Shown here piece by piece: positions 44,254 through 52,624 of a DNA stretch of 64,000 nt. The translations under genes were made by a program, and so were the position numbers. How positions within the stretch are numbered: the stretch's first letter is position 1; every line of letters begins with the position of its first letter. The stretch comes from Candidatus Bathyarchaeota archaeon (GTDB taxonomy: Archaea > Thermoproteota > Bathyarchaeia > 40CM-2-53-6). The stretch covers positions 75,709 through 139,708 of the forward strand of contig VBBS01000029.1 of NCBI GenBank assembly GCA_005888745.1. Reading direction: 5' to 3'. The notes beneath the pieces were generated by a model, which did not search any database, was not told the origin of the DNA, and saw only the letters and a list, made by a program, of their open reading frames with translations.

Positions 44254-46218
44254 CTACAGGCAAGCAGCAGGCTTCGACTCACTTACCAGGTTATCTATCA
44301 TGATTGGTTCTACCTGGTCTGCAAGGTTGAACCGGAATATTTTCGAGTAGAAGTACAGTTCCGCCTCGTAGGATCTTTTGATGTTCTCTGCGAGTCGGAA
44401 GCCGTGTTGTTCCCACTCATATGCAAGGTAAGCGACTGGTAGGCCCTTCGCCTTGACTGCTTGGTAGATCTTCTCTGATTGATCGGGTGGTACAACCTTG
44501 TCTTCTAGTCCTTGGAAGAGAATTAGAGCCGAAGATATTTGATCGGCATGGTCTATCGGTGATCTCGCGCGATAAACGTCCCGGCGCTCGGGGTAGGGTC
44601 CGACTAGCTTGTCAAGGTATCGCGACTCGAACTTGTGGGTCTGCTTGGCTAGGAGCTCTAAGTCGCTGACGCCGAAGTAGCTTGCTCCCGCCTTGAATGT
44701 GTCTGTGAAGGCGAGGGCGCAGAGGGTTGTGTAGCCTCCGGCACTTCCTCCGCGTATACCAAGTCTCTCTCCATCCGCTTCGCGACGACTGGCAAGATAT
44801 CGGGTGGCGTTGACGCAGTCTTGTACGTCAACGATTCCCCAGTTATCGTTGAGTCTCTTGCGATAGTCTCTACCATATCCAGTGCTGCCGCCGTAGTTTA
44901 CGTCTACGACTCCGAATCCACGGCTAGTCCAGTATTGTATCTCATATCGTAGGATGGCTGGGCTGGCGCTGGTGGGACCGCCATGACTCACAACAAGAAG
45001 AGGCGGCTTCTCGCCGTGCGGTGCTTCGAAGTCAGGGTTCTTTGGAGGGTAGAAGAAGGCGAAACTAGTTTGACCATTCTCAGTGGGGAACCTGATCGTA
45101 CTCGGGATCGACAGGTAATCTCTGTTGAAATTAATTTCTCGTGATCGGTGCAGGATCTTCGTCTCTTGAGAAGAGAGGTCTATCTGCACAATGGACGATA
45201 GTTCAGTGGCTGATCCTCCGATGAGGAAGACTTGTCCATTTCTCGCGGCTAGGTTGCCCCGGATAATCTGTTTGATCGATGTCTCAATAGGTTCGAGAGT
45301 CTTCTTCGTCGGGTCGAGGCTGGCAAGATGCCAGAGCCCATTATGTGTGTAAGCACAGATGATTCGATTTGGAGAGTCGAAGACGAAGGTGTGAGATCCG
45401 AATCCCCACTGGGGCAGGCCGAACTCCGCCTCCATTGCATATAGAGGCTCGATCTCGTTGTTGCGCCAGCGATAGAGGTTCCACCATCCTGTGCGGTCGG
45501 AGCTGAAGTATAGCTCGCCGTCGGGAGACCATTCCGGCTGAAAGATTGACTCTTCCAGTCCGCCGGCCACCTTCTCGGGTTTTTCCAAAGAACCGTCAGG
45601 TTTGACTTCGGCAACCCAGAGCCCTGTTCCGTCCCAGGGCATGTTGGGATGGTTCCAGGTGAGCCAGGCTAGCCTGGACTCGTCGGGGCTCATGCGTGGT
45701 GTTGAGTAGAAGTCGTTTCCGGAGACAAGGATCTCGCCTTCGCCCTCCTTCTCCAGACCGAGGCTGACGATGGTGGTGACAGCCTGCGGAGCCTTGATAC
45801 TATGATCTTCACGTATAGAGATTATGCGGTTTCTCTTCTGATCGATGATCCCGTCTGCGTATCTCATGTCTACTGGAGGTGTTAGGGGCATCGGATCTTT
45901 GCCGAGGTCTTGCCGGTAGAGACGCTGGTCGGTATAGTTGGAAAAGTAGACTGTTCCGTTCTGGACCAGATAGCATGCACCTCCGTATTCGTGAACTCGT
46001 GTTCGGGCGCTGAAACCTGGAGGAGTGATATCGGTCAGCGTGACGTCCGGTTTTCTCCGGACGATAACGTTGCGGCCTTTGTCATTTGCACGGAGTTCAT
46101 TCCAGTAAATATCATCGCCGTCAATTCTAAGCTCGTCTAGGGCTACATATGTTGAGGCGAGGAGGTCTGCGGTGATGGGTGATTTCCAGGAACCGTATGG
46201 AGATACCTGTCTCGCCAT
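44254..46218 (-). CDS. S9 family prolyl oligopeptidase-like peptidase
   Basis: A serine peptidase or acylaminoacyl peptidase of 654 residues with an N-terminal beta-propeller and a C-terminal alpha/beta hydrolase. The triad is visible: Ser in RGGSAGGY, Asp in GLEDKVVP and His in EWEQHGFR. LLVVSHGGPTSAS gives the oxyanion region. I chose ATG 46218 (MARQVSPYG); the longer frame up to 46311 adds an unlikely tail. It lacks a signal peptide, so it acts in the cytoplasm. It is divergent from the RecA-fold gene. Confidence 0.92.
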   Translation of the reverse strand: MARQVSPYGSWKSPITADLLASTYVALDELRIDGDDIYWNELRANDKGRNVIVRRKPDVTLTDITPPGFSARTRVHEYGGACYLVQNGTVYFSNYTDQRLYRQDLGKDPMPLTPPVDMRYADGIIDQKRNRIISIREDHSIKAPQAVTTIVSLGLEKEGEGEILVSGNDFYSTPRMSPDESRLAWLTWNHPNMPWDGTGLWVAEVKPDGSLEKPEKVAGGLEESIFQPEWSPDGELYFSSDRTGWWNLYRWRNNEIEPLYAMEAEFGLPQWGFGSHTFVFDSPNRIICAYTHNGLWHLASLDPTKKTLEPIETSIKQIIRGNLAARNGQVFLIGGSATELSSIVQIDLSSQETKILHRSREINFNRDYLSIPSTIRFPTENGQTSFAFFYPPKNPDFEAPHGEKPPLLVVSHGGPTSASPAILRYEIQYWTSRGFGVVDVNYGGSTGYGRDYRKRLNDNWGIVDVQDCVNATRYLASRREADGERLGIRGGSAGGYTTLCALAFTDTFKAGASYFGVSDLELLAKQTHKFESRYLDKLVGPYPERRDVYRARSPIDHADQISSALILFQGLEDKVVPPDQSEKIYQAVKAKGLPVAYLAYEWEQHGFRLAENIKRSYEAELYFYSKIFRFNLADQVEPIMIDNLVSESKPAACL

Positions 46219-46346
46219 TGGAACTCTCTCTGGCTTTGGCAGTTCCGAAATAAGAGTGTACCTGAAAACGAAGCAACGTACGCTCGAGTCTAAGCCGGAC
46301 GCTAGGTACAATCCGCTTAACTGGCCGAAACAGAACGGGTTCTGTA

Positions 46347-47090
46347 GTGACGGCTTTGGAGCCGACCGGCATCAAGGTCCTCGATGATCTTCTAGGAGGC
46401 GGGTTTCCCAGACCCTCGGCCATCGGAATAACAGGCCCGGTGGGCAGCGGCAAGTCGACCCTTGTGAAGCAGATAGCTGCTGCCGCCTTGGAACGTGACT
46501 TCCGAGTTCAGTACTTTGCCGTTGACGAGTCTGCCGAGGACGTTAGGGACAGTATTGCTTCTTGGGAGGTGGATGTGAGCCAGTACGAGTCTGAGGGGAA
46601 GCTCTCTTTTGTCGACATGTTCGCGCTGGGAGTTGAGAGGCTTGCAGAATCGTTTCCTTTGGAGCAGCCCGACCAGATCATCGACAGTACAATGAGGTTC
46701 TCCGACCTCATAGCCCAGGGCAGAAGCTTCACGCTGAAACATCTGGGCAAGAAGACGATGGGAATAATGGACTCGTTGACGCCCTTCTTCCTCATGGTCG
46801 AAGCGAAGAAGGTATTCCAGTACGGACAGGTTCTGAAGTATGCTACCAGGTTCGCAAAGTCAATTGGTATCGCGACCCTTCATACCAGTGTTCTGGACGA
46901 GACGATTGAGAATGCAATGGTCAATTTCGCCGATATCGTCTTGGATATGGAGAAACGGAAAAGTGAAGGACCCAGTCATGGTGGTACGTTGAGGCTTGTC
47001 AAGATGGGCAAGGCACCTCTTCCCTCGCGGGGTTACTACTATGAAATGACGTCGAAGGGAATCGACATCAGCACCGCACCAGTAATATAG
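46347..47090 (+). CDS. KaiC/RadA-like single-domain ATPase
   Basis: A 247-residue RecA-fold ATPase. It opens TGIKVLDDLLGGGFPRPS, then Walker A GPVGSGKST, a Glu-rich DESAEDVRDSI after strand two, and IMDSLTPFF as Walker B. The single domain matches archaeal 'RAD55 family' or KaiC-like proteins thought to regulate signalling or motility. GTG start at 46347. The neighbour is a divergent peptidase gene; no partner kinase or motility gene is near. Confidence 0.82.
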   Translation: MTALEPTGIKVLDDLLGGGFPRPSAIGITGPVGSGKSTLVKQIAAAALERDFRVQYFAVDESAEDVRDSIASWEVDVSQYESEGKLSFVDMFALGVERLAESFPLEQPDQIIDSTMRFSDLIAQGRSFTLKHLGKKTMGIMDSLTPFFLMVEAKKVFQYGQVLKYATRFAKSIGIATLHTSVLDETIENAMVNFADIVLDMEKRKSEGPSHGGTLRLVKMGKAPLPSRGYYYEMTSKGIDISTAPVI

Positions 47091-47139
47091 CAACGCGATT
47101 CTCCTTCCTCCCTGTCATTTTGTGCCGTGATGACAGATT

Positions 47140-48105
47140 CTATGCGATATTGATTGTGATGTCCATGCGCGTGCCTGGGAAGTCGAACGAGTTCACGCTC
47201 CGGGGATAGGCCTCGATGGTGATACGGTCAACCTCTGGAGCATCGCTTGAAAAGGCCGTGACAATGATCGTCGTGCTGTTTGAGTTCCCGGGTTTCAATG
47301 TAATACTTGGCGGGCTAAATGTCGCGTTCACAGAGACAAAATTGGGTCCCCCAGAAACAAAGGTAATTCCGTAGCTAAAGGAAACATTTCCGCTGAACCC
47401 TCCTTCTGACGTCAGTGTTACTGTTGACGTTGATTTCTGTCCTGGTGAAATGGTCAGTAGAGACGGTGACGCAGAGATCTTGCAACATGGATCAGGCCAA
47501 GGAGACGATGTCCATTCTATTGTGAAGCCGTCAACGGGCCCAGCTTGGTTCGTGACTATCGCGCAGTAGTTGTATGACCAAAACCCCACAAGTGTCATGG
47601 GTTTTCCGTTTGTCAAGGGGATGAGGTTCTGTTTCGTGCAGTCACCGTTGACGTAGCCTTCGAAGTTGAGATACAGTCTCGTGTAACTCGGCGGGAGGTT
47701 GAAGGTGGGAACAACCCTGACGGCTGCGGGAAACGCGGCTGTCGATTCGAGCAACGGTGGTTCCATTTGAATGGCTGGGCGGCCTGAGCATGTGAAGACG
47801 ACAGTACGATTCTGGGAGTTCTGGGACACAATGGCGGCGGTGAGAGTTGGGCATTCGGGTTTGAAATACTGGAACAGCGAGATTGCAGGAAAACCCTGTC
47901 TTCCGATATTGGACACGATAACGAGGAAGATCATGATTGAGGTTTCAACGATCAGGACAATGATCATAGCTACGAAGAGCGCTAGGAACCATTTGTTCTG
48001 GAAGAGTTTGTTGAAGCTTGTCGCTGACCAGCCCACAGGTCCCAAACTATGACAATCCGTTGTAAAAGCATTAGGGAAGTCGACGAGGGTGTGAAAGACT
48101 TTCAT
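47140..48105 (-). CDS. membrane-anchored protein with outside Ig-like domain
   Basis: A 321-residue protein from ATG 48105. One N-terminal membrane segment (FLALFVAMIIVLIVETSIMIFLVIV, given here in part as IVLIVETSIMIF) is followed by an outside part with cysteine pairs (TAAIVSQNSQNRTVVFTCSG) and a C-terminal domain SASPSLLTISPGQKSTSTV then GFSGNVSFSYGI, an Ig-like repeat akin to that of the 740-residue secreted protein. The frame continues to 48369 but would cover the VOC gene. Function unknown. Confidence 0.65.
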   Translation of the reverse strand: MKVFHTLVDFPNAFTTDCHSLGPVGWSATSFNKLFQNKWFLALFVAMIIVLIVETSIMIFLVIVSNIGRQGFPAISLFQYFKPECPTLTAAIVSQNSQNRTVVFTCSGRPAIQMEPPLLESTAAFPAAVRVVPTFNLPPSYTRLYLNFEGYVNGDCTKQNLIPLTNGKPMTLVGFWSYNYCAIVTNQAGPVDGFTIEWTSSPWPDPCCKISASPSLLTISPGQKSTSTVTLTSEGGFSGNVSFSYGITFVSGGPNFVSVNATFSPPSITLKPGNSNSTTIIVTAFSSDAPEVDRITIEAYPRSVNSFDFPGTRMDITINIA

Positions 48106-48204
48106 GGCGTCCCTGTTATTTCCTGTGGCGGAAGATGGGAGCTTCAGCGGGCCTCTTTTCCCAGCTATGCTTTTATCAAGCCATGACCATGTCGTTTTTC
48201 GACC

Positions 48205-48657
48205 TTGCAATCTGTCACTAGTAAAGTGAAGCCTATTCCTGAGGGCTATCATTCCCTCACTCCTATAGTTAGTGTTGAAGGTGCATCGAGCTTGATAGAC
48301 TTCCTCCGGCAGGTGTTTGACGCGGAGGAAGAAGAGAGGTTCACTGGGTCCGATGGTCGAATACGTCACGCCGAAGTGAGGATCGGCGACTCAATCATAA
48401 TGATAAATGATGCAACTCCAGAATTCCCAGCGGTTCCTGCAATGATCAACGTGTACACCGAGGATGTTGATGCCGCCTACAAGCGAGCGCTCGGGGAAGG
48501 TGCAACCTCGCTGAGGGAGCCGTCTGACCAGTTCTACGGAGACCGGACAGGAGGCGTCAAAGACCGGTTCGGAAACCAGTGGTGGATCGCCACACACGTG
48601 GAAGACGTGCCGCAGGAAGAGCTAGAGAGACGGATGAGGGCCCGCGAATCCCAATAG
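48205..48657 (+). CDS. VOC (glyoxalase/PhnB-like) family protein
   Basis: A 150-residue protein of the vicinal oxygen chelate fold: YHSLTPIVSVEGASSLIDFL, then RHAEVRIGDSIIMIND and VYTEDVDAAYKRALGEGAT, with KDRFGNQWWIATH at the end. These match the PhnB/YjdN-like group (glyoxalase-related, often without known substrate). TTG start at 48205, which is the only codon giving the conserved first strand. It overlaps no other coding gene if the neighbour starts at 48105. Confidence 0.86.
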   Translation: MQSVTSKVKPIPEGYHSLTPIVSVEGASSLIDFLRQVFDAEEEERFTGSDGRIRHAEVRIGDSIIMINDATPEFPAVPAMINVYTEDVDAAYKRALGEGATSLREPSDQFYGDRTGGVKDRFGNQWWIATHVEDVPQEELERRMRARESQ

Positions 48658-48659
48658 CC

Positions 48660-48925
48660 CGTCCTGTCATATGATCGATTGTTCTAGTTGAGATCAGCCC
48701 ATATGAGACCAGTAACAGCCACAATCCTGCGCGACGACGAGTAAACAAGAGAATGGCCGCGGTGATTGGGACAATAATCGGTGTTACCACGAACACTGAC
48801 TGGAAATCTGACAAGACTACGCCAGGCATCGAGTGGGTCGCAGCATGCACGCTCAGAAGAACAAAATGCGCAGGACAAGTACTTCGAGTTTTCGTGGGTC
48901 GTTTACAACTCCTCGGAGGGTTCAT
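48660..48925 (-). pseudogene. possible remnant of a small membrane protein gene
   Basis: On the minus strand from about ATG 48925 the frame reads HFVLLSVHAATHSMPGVV, then VFVVTPIIVPITAAILLFTRRRAGLWLLLVS. I recall small archaeal and bacterial membrane proteins with this helix-RRRAG-helix pattern that continue with a His-rich second half. Here the frame instead runs into the 3' end of the VOC gene. The region is about 315 bases without another gene. Treated as a remnant with low confidence. Confidence 0.3.
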
Positions 48926-48972
48926 TTGCCAGTCGCTCGTTATTGGTACCCGTTGCGCTTCTCTATTTCCTA

Positions 48973-49362
48973 TCAGGCTTTCTGGAGCTGTTGGAAAGCC
49001 TGGTCCCAGCTCGGGGGCACGTCAGAACCAAGGAGCGTCCATCTCACAAACTTTCTCTCTTCTCCAAGCTCAGGACCCATACTCTTCATAGTGTCAACAT
49101 GAGGAGCCTTCCGCACGAATTCTCCTAACGCATCCTCGTCCTCCCAGACTGACAGAGTCCAGGCTTTCTTGCCTAGCAGTTGGGCTCTGAGAGAATAGCC
49201 TACAAGTCCCCTAGAGTCCTTCAACTGGTTCCGAATCGCACCAGTCTTACGAAAGAACCCGAAGACGGATCGATAACTCTTCCGCGGAAGGTATGTGACT
49301 AGAGCAAGATATTCGCGTCTAGGATCTACACTGGTGAGAGAGATCCAGGAGACCTCTACCAT
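48973..49362 (-). CDS. dimeric alpha-beta barrel (monooxygenase-like) protein
   Basis: A 129-residue protein resembling DUF3291 or antibiotic biosynthesis monooxygenase-like folds: LALVTYLPRKSYRSVFGFF, then LVGYSLRAQLLGKKAWTLS and VWEDEDALGEFVRKAPHVD. It is six bases after the HxlR-type regulator on the same strand, so the pair is one operon, with the regulator probably controlling it. Substrate unknown; heme or quinone-like compounds are usual for the fold. Confidence 0.72.
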   Translation of the reverse strand: MVEVSWISLTSVDPRREYLALVTYLPRKSYRSVFGFFRKTGAIRNQLKDSRGLVGYSLRAQLLGKKAWTLSVWEDEDALGEFVRKAPHVDTMKSMGPELGEERKFVRWTLLGSDVPPSWDQAFQQLQKA

Positions 49363-49368
49363 CCATCA

Positions 49369-49815
49369 TCAGCCGAAACCGCTCGACACTCTCGAGCTCA
49401 GAGGTCTCTTTGCCTTCAAGTAAGGTAAAGGGTGGACGATGCTTGGGGTCCACTTCTCTCCCCATCTTCGGTACGCGGACAAGATATCTCCGAGGTCTCG
49501 TCCTTTCTCTGTGAGGCTGTAGACGACTGAGAAGGGTTCTGTCCCGGTTACTCTTCTCTCAACGATTCCCATATTCTGCAAATACTTGAGAGTTCGAGAG
49601 AGAGTGCGCGCGTTTAGATCGTCAGGCTTGCCTTTTCTCAGTAGATCGTTAAATCTAAGAGGGTTGTCGAGGAGGTAGTATGAGATGAGAATTCTCCATT
49701 CTGAGCCCAGCTTCCTCACCGCTTTGATGACCGCGCAGATGTCTCTTCTGCAAAGTTCACCTTTTCCCGAGATGATGCTTGAGAGGTCGGGTTGGCAGCT
49801 AGACAGCTTACTCAA
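49369..49815 (-). CDS. HxlR family transcription regulator
   Basis: A 148-residue winged-helix protein: CAVIKAVRKLGSEWRILIS, LRFNDLLRK, NARTLSRTLKYLQNMGIV and YSLTEKGRDL match HxlR/YodB-type regulators, which usually sense aldehydes, quinones or thiol stress. Cysteines lie at the N terminus (CQPD, CRRDICAV). TTG start at 49815. It leads a two-gene operon with the barrel protein and is divergent from the SnoaL-like gene, with 61 bases between the starts. Confidence 0.88.
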   Translation of the reverse strand: MSKLSSCQPDLSSIISGKGELCRRDICAVIKAVRKLGSEWRILISYYLLDNPLRFNDLLRKGKPDDLNARTLSRTLKYLQNMGIVERRVTGTEPFSVVYSLTEKGRDLGDILSAYRRWGEKWTPSIVHPLPYLKAKRPLSSRVSSGFG

Positions 49816-49876
49816 TGTTATCTACTGCAACCTGGTTCATTCTCCGATATAAGCAGCAAGGGGACAATGACGTTAG

Positions 49877-50296
49877 TTGACACCTGAACAGGTCGCGCGA
49901 AAATCCATTGATGCTTTCAACCGCCATGACCGTGCGGCTTATGCTGCGTTGATTGCACCAGATGTCGTGGCTTATGACCCAGTGTATCCAGAGCCACTGC
50001 GGGGCAAGAAGGCAATAATGAGGGACTTGGATGCCTCATTCGCCGCGATTCCCGATGTCCATTATGAAATCCTGAAACTCTTAACCAAGGATAGGGACGG
50101 TGTGATTGAGTTCAGGATTTCAGGGACCCATACCGGTGCGATTGAGGGGCCTTCGGGATCTATTCCAGCCACCAACAACAAGGTTAGCTGGATCGGAGCC
50201 GAGTTCTTTCGAATCGATTCAAAGGGTCTGGTCGTCGAGGAGCGGCGGTACTTTGACTCAGAGTCTCTGCGCAAGCAATTTGGGCTGGCAAGATAG
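49877..50296 (+). CDS. SnoaL-like / NTF2-fold protein
   Basis: A 139-residue NTF2-like protein: SIDAFNRHDRAAYAALIAP at the start, then a core helix IMRDLDASFAAIPDVHYEI and VIEFRISGTHTGAI. This matches SnoaL-like cyclase/hydroxylase relatives. TTG 49877 is the likely start. It is divergent from the HxlR operon and may be under the same regulator. Confidence 0.82.
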   Translation: MTPEQVARKSIDAFNRHDRAAYAALIAPDVVAYDPVYPEPLRGKKAIMRDLDASFAAIPDVHYEILKLLTKDRDGVIEFRISGTHTGAIEGPSGSIPATNNKVSWIGAEFFRIDSKGLVVEERRYFDSESLRKQFGLAR

Positions 50297-50419
50297 CTCA
50301 ACCTTCGACCGGATTATTTCCTCCCGCATAATTTTTCGATAACATTCGGGTCCGCTGCGGACTTGAGTTTCCGCTCAGAATTATTAGCGTCTGACGCACG
50401 TTACTGCTACTGAGAAAAA

Positions 50420-50704
50420 ATGAACAGTGCTTGTTTGGGACCCTGCGCCCATGACGTTGGTTGCAAAAAGGCCGGACTGACCTCCAGCGGACTCGATGTT
50501 CGCGGGACCACGTTCTTCGACAAATTGCGACCGATACCCAACGATCCGAATGCCACCAGGCGAGTGGGATTCAATCTTGGAGACGCCCAGACTAGGGCGT
50601 TCCGTGATTTCCATAATTCACGCGTGATGAAGAAAATGCGGCCACGAATAGAGTATTGGAAATACTCTGCCCAGCGTTACGCATCGAGAAACTCGATTAG
50701 ATAG
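50420..50704 (+). CDS. hypothetical protein
   Basis: A 94-residue protein starting MNSACLGPCAHDVGCKKAG with three cysteines in the first 15 residues, then a basic C terminus (MKKMRPRIEYWKYSAQRY). It ends 18 bases before the MtrA-like gene and could belong to its operon. No family is recognised and an overlapping frame exists on the other strand. Confidence 0.4.
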   Translation: MNSACLGPCAHDVGCKKAGLTSSGLDVRGTTFFDKLRPIPNDPNATRRVGFNLGDAQTRAFRDFHNSRVMKKMRPRIEYWKYSAQRYASRNSIR

Positions 50705-50722
50705 GAAAGGTGATCTTGAGCG

Positions 50723-51964
50723 ATGAGCAACAAGAGCGGCGCAGCATGGCCTGTCATGCCTGGCACCTACCAGGTTGGCGATCCGAATGGTCCAGTCGCC
50801 GTCTGTGCGCTTACATCAGAACGTTTGATCGGTCCCCTTGTGGCTCTTCCTGGAGTGGCCATTGTGGGCATGGTCTACACTGCTAACCTTGGAATTACCC
50901 GAATTATTGTCAACATCACGTCTAATCCTGCGATTCGATTCCTACTCATCTGCGGCAAAGACTCCGCACTATTCAAGCCGGGACAATCTCTTGTCGCTCT
51001 GGCTGAGAAGGGTATTGATGACAAGAGACGGATCATCGATGCGGCTGGGTATGATCCTGTTCTACCATCAATTGATCCCGAGCAAGTAAAACAGTTCAGG
51101 AAACAGATCGAAATTCTTGACTGGACCGGCGAAGAAGATCTCCAAGTCTTACAAGAACGGGTGAAGAGTCTCTCGGATCGCAACCCTGGCGTTTTCGCGA
51201 CAAGACAAAAGGAAACTGCTGAAACGAGAAAGCTGGAAGAGTTTGTGTCTATCCGGCCTGGGGGTCAGCGTGAGCCGCTGTTGTATGATCCGAAGGGATA
51301 CTTCGTCATCACAATCGAGCCTGAGCAAAAAGAGATTCTGCTACGACACTACTTGCCTGATCATAAGCCAGCTCATGAGATGCGGGGACGCGGAGCAACC
51401 TCGATGCTACTCGGTCTATTGCGTGACGGACTTGTTACACAGCTCAGTCATGCTGGCTACTTGGGCGAGGAACTGGCCAAAGCACAGACTGCACTACAGT
51501 TTGGACTACGATATGATCAAGATAGGCCATTGAGGCCACGCGAATCTCCGGCTCAACAAGCGGTTCAGGAAACACAAACCACCGCGCCGGGACCTCAAGC
51601 ACCTCCGAAGACTCCAAGAGTTCAAGCACATACTCTGAAACAGCTAGGGGAAATTGTCCCCGGGACTATGGTGGATCTCTTCTTTTCCGTAACAGATCTA
51701 CCGCGAGACCAAGTTTTGGGAGGGCTGTTCCTCGAACCAGATGAAACTGGAACTTTCCAAGCGTTTACTCGATCATCGCAGCGTATCGAGGTTGAATGGG
51801 GGCCGTCTAGTAAATTGATCATGGGCGGAGCAACCGACCTGGTCGTGGGAGCCCTCTTGCGGGTCGTTGGCAAGCTCGATGAGAACCATCTGATCTACGG
51901 AGAACAGCTTGTGGTCCTGACGCGTGTTGCCAAGATCCTAGGACAAGGATTGGAAGAGAGGTGA
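50723..51964 (+). CDS. MtrA-like domain fused to DUF4346 and a C-terminal domain
   Basis: Residues about 8-155 match the subunit A (MtrA) of tetrahydromethanopterin S-methyltransferase: VMPGTYQVGDPNGPVAVCAL, ANLGITRIIVNITSNPAIRF, LLICGKDSALFKPGQSLVAL. In MtrA the 'ICGxEVxGH' His binds the corrinoid cobalt; here that position is Phe. Residues about 175-265 match DUF4346 (GYFVITIEPEQKEILLRHY, HAGYLGEELAKAQTAL). The last ~110 residues after a Pro/Gln linker look like an OB-type fold. No other mtr genes are present. A non-methanogenic role is likely. CDGSH protein follows 10 bases later. Confidence 0.82.
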   Translation: MSNKSGAAWPVMPGTYQVGDPNGPVAVCALTSERLIGPLVALPGVAIVGMVYTANLGITRIIVNITSNPAIRFLLICGKDSALFKPGQSLVALAEKGIDDKRRIIDAAGYDPVLPSIDPEQVKQFRKQIEILDWTGEEDLQVLQERVKSLSDRNPGVFATRQKETAETRKLEEFVSIRPGGQREPLLYDPKGYFVITIEPEQKEILLRHYLPDHKPAHEMRGRGATSMLLGLLRDGLVTQLSHAGYLGEELAKAQTALQFGLRYDQDRPLRPRESPAQQAVQETQTTAPGPQAPPKTPRVQAHTLKQLGEIVPGTMVDLFFSVTDLPRDQVLGGLFLEPDETGTFQAFTRSSQRIEVEWGPSSKLIMGGATDLVVGALLRVVGKLDENHLIYGEQLVVLTRVAKILGQGLEER

Positions 51965-51974
51965 CATCGTTAGT

Positions 51975-52178
51975 ATGTCTGAAGTTGTGATAAAGTCAAC
52001 TGAGAATGGTCCCAACCTTATCATCGTCAACGGGAAAGTTGTTCAGGCCTGGTGCCGGTGCGGCGGGTCCACGCTGATGCCTTTTTGCGACGGTACACAC
52101 AAGAAGAACAGGTTCCTGGCCAAAACACATGAGGTCAAGGTTCCTTTAATGAAGCCATTGGAAGACCGCGACGGTTGA
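51975..52178 (+). CDS. CDGSH iron-sulfur domain protein
   Basis: A 67-residue [2Fe-2S] protein: WCRCGGSTLMPFCDGTHKK gives the three Cys and one His cluster ligands of the CDGSH type. The full motif is intact. ATG 51975. It lies 10 bases after the MtrA-like gene, so the two are probably co-translated; the cluster protein may supply electrons or sense redox state for it. Confidence 0.93.
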   Translation: MSEVVIKSTENGPNLIIVNGKVVQAWCRCGGSTLMPFCDGTHKKNRFLAKTHEVKVPLMKPLEDRDG

Positions 52179-52375
52179 GGTCGAGCCGCGGAGGCTGGTT
52201 CCGACAAAAAACAGAATGATACTCATAGCCTGACGAAGCGAGGAACACGGTCGCCATGAAGTCCGATCGCCTGCTCGTCGCGGTGTTATCGCAATGACTG
52301 GCCGATCTGGCGCGCCCAGATTAGATGCCTAGCATTGTTGTTTCCTAGACTTGCTCTAACCTCGACCAGTCCCGT

Positions 52376-52594
52376 ATGGGTCCATGCAGATACTGCGCCT
52401 ACCGGAATATTCAGAATAACCCGATGGTTCCTCAGCCGAATCAGGCCCGACAGAGCTGGTCGCTACTCGTCCAGAGCAACCTTCAGGCGCTGGGCATCGA
52501 CGCGCAGAGAGTTGTTCTTGACTGGTCCACGACATACGATAGGGCGCTCACGCCTGCTTCTGAGCAGCTGCACGTCGAATCGGGACACACATGA
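52376..52594 (+). CDS. small hypothetical protein with N-terminal CxxC
   Basis: A 72-residue frame starting MGPCRYCAYRNIQNNP; the CRYC pair may bind metal. The codon choice is ordinary, but no ribosome site or family supports it. It lies between the CDGSH gene and the convergent M20 peptidase. Confidence 0.35.
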   Translation: MGPCRYCAYRNIQNNPMVPQPNQARQSWSLLVQSNLQALGIDAQRVVLDWSTTYDRALTPASEQLHVESGHT

Positions 52595-52624
52595 ACAAGG
52601 AAGATTCTTCCTACGAGGTGACTA

